The notes beneath the pieces are model-generated. The model did not search any database. It was not told where the DNA came from and worked only from the letters and a program-made list of their open reading frames with translations. The position numbers were made by a program, and so were the translations under genes. From NCBI RefSeq assembly GCF_001969265.1, contig NZ_CP019304.1, positions 3,782,001-3,846,000 of the forward strand: a stretch of DNA of 64,000 nucleotides. Reading direction: 5' to 3'. This document shows, in pieces, positions 62,101 to 64,000 of the stretch. Each line of letters begins with the position of its first letter. The first letter of the stretch is position 1. The stretch is from Arthrobacter sp. QXT-31. GTDB taxonomy: Bacteria; Actinomycetota; Actinomycetes; Actinomycetales; Micrococcaceae.

Positions 62101-62156
62101 AGCGGGGCCTCCCAGCCAGTCAAGGTTGAAATTTCAAAAGTAGTTTCAGTTGTAGT

Positions 62157-62825
62157 CTAGGTCTCTTTGGGGAAGCGAGAGATTCCGCGCCAAGCTAAAC
62201 GGTAAATCAGGTCGCTGGCCACATCGATGTCCAGGTTCCCGTCGGTTTCGAGCCAGTAGCGGGCGCTGACCTGGGCCATGCCCGCAAGGCCGCGTCCCAG
62301 CAACTGGGCCTCCAGCAGCGGCAGCTTGGTGTCCTCGGCGATGACCCGGGCAATGGCCTCGGCAAACGTCTTGTTGAAGGTCTCCAGGCGCGAGCTGACG
62401 TCGGCGTCGTTGATGAGGTCGGATTCGAACACCAGCCGGTGGGCCTGGTCGTCGCTGTCTATGAAGCTGAAGTAGGCGCGCATGACGGCCTTCACGCGCT
62501 CCTTGTTGTCCGTGGTGGAGTTCATGGCCCCAAGCATCAGCGCGGTCAGCGCCTCGAGGTGGCTGTCCAGCAGGGCAAGGTAAAGCTCCCGCTTCGACGG
62601 AAAGTGCTGGTAGAGCACAGGCTTGCTGACGTGGGCCGTCTCCGCGATCTCGTCCATCGCGGCACCGTGGTAGCCATTGGCGACGAAAACCTCCTGGGCG
62701 GCGGCCAGCAGCTGGGCCCGGCGTTCATCGCGCGGCAGCCTGGCGGAACGCTGGCCGGCGGGGCGGGCCTGGCCGGCATTGGATTGCGCGGCCTGAGTTC
62801 GATCAACCGGTGCATGATGAACCAC
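62157..62825 (-). CDS. TetR-family regulator (Rv3208-like)
   Basis: A 222-residue TetR regulator. The HTH reads RRAQLLAAAQEVFVANGYHGAAMDEIAETAHVSKPVLYQHFPSKREL (near residues 36-82), after a poorly conserved Ala/Gln-rich N-terminus. The C-terminal part is a full ligand-binding domain. The start is the GTG at 62825 preceded by AAGAAGG; the frame runs to 62858 but without a ribosome site. Synteny with DUF3107 and moeZ matches mycobacterial Rv3208. Target genes are unknown. Confidence 0.85.
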   Translation of the reverse strand: MVHHAPVDRTQAAQSNAGQARPAGQRSARLPRDERRAQLLAAAQEVFVANGYHGAAMDEIAETAHVSKPVLYQHFPSKRELYLALLDSHLEALTALMLGAMNSTTDNKERVKAVMRAYFSFIDSDDQAHRLVFESDLINDADVSSRLETFNKTFAEAIARVIAEDTKLPLLEAQLLGRGLAGMAQVSARYWLETDGNLDIDVASDLIYRLAWRGISRFPKET

Positions 62826-62909
62826 TGTTGGCCTTCTTTCCTTTGCAGTTAACTTCACTTTACCCGGGGGTAATATGACCGCGCGGTATCTTCAGGCATA
62901 CATTGAAGT

Positions 62910-64000
62910 ATGGCTTCTCCGTCCACCGCAAATACAGTCCGCACGCTCCCGGGTCCCCTCGTTGATCCCGGGCCTGCGCTTTCCACCGAAGAGGTGGAGC
63001 GGTATTCCCGGCACCTCATCATTCCCGAAATCGGCGCTGTCGGCCAAAGACGGCTGAAGAACGCGCGCGTACTGGTCATCGGGGCGGGCGGCCTGGGCTC
63101 GCCGGCGCTGCTCTACCTTGCCGCCGCCGGTGTGGGAACCATCGGGATTATCGATGACGACTCCGTGGACCTGAGCAACCTGCAGCGGCAGATCATCCAC
63201 GGCACGCGGGACGTCGGTCGGCCCAAGATCGAGTCCGCCCGGGACGCCATCGCGGAACTGAACCCGCTGGTGGACGTCCGCCTGCACAACACCAGGCTCG
63301 ATGCTTCCAACGCGCTGGAGCTTTTCGCCGGCTACGACCTCATCCTGGACGGGGCGGACAACTTCGCCACGCGCTACCTCGTGAACGACGCCGCCGCCAT
63401 CCTCGGCAAGCCCTACGTGTGGGGATCGATCTTCCGCTTCGACGGGCAGGTCAGCGTCTTCTGGGAGCAGCACGGGCCCACGTACCGGGACCTCTATCCG
63501 GAAGCGCCGCCGGCCGGTGAAGTGCCCTCGTGCGGCGAGGGCGGCGTCTTCGGGATGCTGTGCGCGGCGGTCGGATCGCTCATGGTGACCGAGGCCGTCA
63601 AGCTGATTACCGGCGTCGGGCGTTCCCTGCTGGGCCGGGTGGCGCTGTACGACGCCCTGGGCGGCAGCTGGCGCGAGATCAGGGTGGCCAAGGACCCCAA
63701 CGCCCCCCGGATCACCGAGCTGACCGACTACGAGGCGTTCTGCGGCATCGCGCCGGCGGAAACCACCGACACCGAACACACCGTGACGGCGACCCAGCTG
63801 GCTACGATGCTGGCCTCGCGGCAGGCCGGACTGAAGGACTTCGACCTCGTGGACGTGCGCGAGGCGGGGGAGTACGACATTGTGCGGATTGACGGTTCGG
63901 TGCTGATCCCGCAGGGGCGCATCCTCTCCGGCGAGGCGTGGGGCGAGCTGCCGCAGGACAAGGACATCGTGTTCCACTGCAAGGCCGGGACACGCTCGGC
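62910..64000 (+). CDS. moeZ: MoeZ/ThiF-type adenylyltransferase with rhodanese domain (3' end beyond window)
   Basis: E1-like enzyme that adenylates the C-terminal Gly of ThiS- or MoaD-like carriers and loads sulfur by its rhodanese domain. 363 residues are visible. The ATP site is VLVIGAGGLGSPALLYLAAAG (near residue 51). DDDSVDLSNLQRQIIHG, ADNFATRYLVND and the cysteine-containing PSCGEGGVFGMLCAAVGS follow. The rhodanese part begins near residue 290 and reaches the catalytic VFHCKAGTRS at the window end. TACATT (62899-62904) ends 5 nt before the ATG. It can serve ThiS encoded 3 kb upstream. Confidence 0.93.
   Translation, partial: MASPSTANTVRTLPGPLVDPGPALSTEEVERYSRHLIIPEIGAVGQRRLKNARVLVIGAGGLGSPALLYLAAAGVGTIGIIDDDSVDLSNLQRQIIHGTRDVGRPKIESARDAIAELNPLVDVRLHNTRLDASNALELFAGYDLILDGADNFATRYLVNDAAAILGKPYVWGSIFRFDGQVSVFWEQHGPTYRDLYPEAPPAGEVPSCGEGGVFGMLCAAVGSLMVTEAVKLITGVGRSLLGRVALYDALGGSWREIRVAKDPNAPRITELTDYEAFCGIAPAETTDTEHTVTATQLATMLASRQAGLKDFDLVDVREAGEYDIVRIDGSVLIPQGRILSGEAWGELPQDKDIVFHCKAGTRS

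Overview
The window comes from a high-GC Gram-positive actinobacterium, most likely an Arthrobacter/Pseudarthrobacter-type member of the Micrococcaceae. The inference rests on GC-rich wobble positions, frequent GTG starts, many leaderless-type promoters (TANNNT 5-7 nt before a start codon), actinobacterial families (DUF3117, DUF3107, 7Fe ferredoxin FdxA, succinylase-type DapC/DapD/DapE) and gene order shared with mycobacteria: sigE-rseA-tatB-mrp-DUF1003-MgtE-N/CBS, and rhlE-ferritin-like-DUF3107-TetR-moeZ. No phage, IS element or CRISPR array was seen.

Layout. 1-4.0 kb: rmuC (cut by the window edge), ychF and an orphan OLD-like ATPase of visibly lower GC. 4.3-14.3 kb: a complete selenocysteine locus. 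It holds a three-subunit formate dehydrogenase whose catalytic subunit contains an in-frame UGA followed by a SECIS-like hairpin, then convergent selD, a 109-bp tandem repeat, tRNA-Sec (anticodon UCA), selA and selB. 14.6-21.9 kb: an oligopeptide ABC importer (binding protein, an unusually long permease, a second permease, fused double ATPase) with an antisense membrane gene inside it. 22-31 kb: SGNH lipoprotein, typA, an ArsR/MFS divergent pair, fdxA, dapC, gltA. 31-41.8 kb: TetR, an unknown gene, a lysozyme-like protein, divergent dapD/dapE, the gluABCD-type glutamate importer, a LOG-family protein, a DivIVA-like protein and a PIG-V-like mannosyltransferase. 42-49.8 kb: DUF3117, an O-methyltransferase, the sigE envelope-stress cluster with tatB, mrp, DUF1003, MgtE-N/CBS and a Q/Y/G-repeat stress protein. 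49.8-57.6 kb: aminopeptidase P, a PHP phosphoesterase, an orphan DNA methyltransferase, a DEAD-box helicase, an RNB ribonuclease and a ferritin-like protein. 57.6-64 kb: thiE divergent from a TPP riboswitch-thiO-thiS-thiG operon, a PCD-VOC fusion, DUF3107, TetR and moeZ (cut by the window edge).

How the parts work together. The Sec locus is self-contained: SelD makes selenophosphate, SelA converts Ser-tRNA-Sec to Sec-tRNA-Sec, and SelB delivers it at the UGA of fdhG; FdhG/FdhH/NrfD would pass formate electrons to menaquinone. dapC, dapD and dapE supply the succinylase branch of lysine/diaminopimelate synthesis from separate transcription units. The thiamine genes make the thiazole half (ThiO, ThiS, ThiG; MoeZ/ThiF at the window end may activate ThiS) and join it to the pyrimidine (ThiE).

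Limits. All functions are read from motifs, gene order and recalled family knowledge. No alignment, composition calculation or RNA folding was run.
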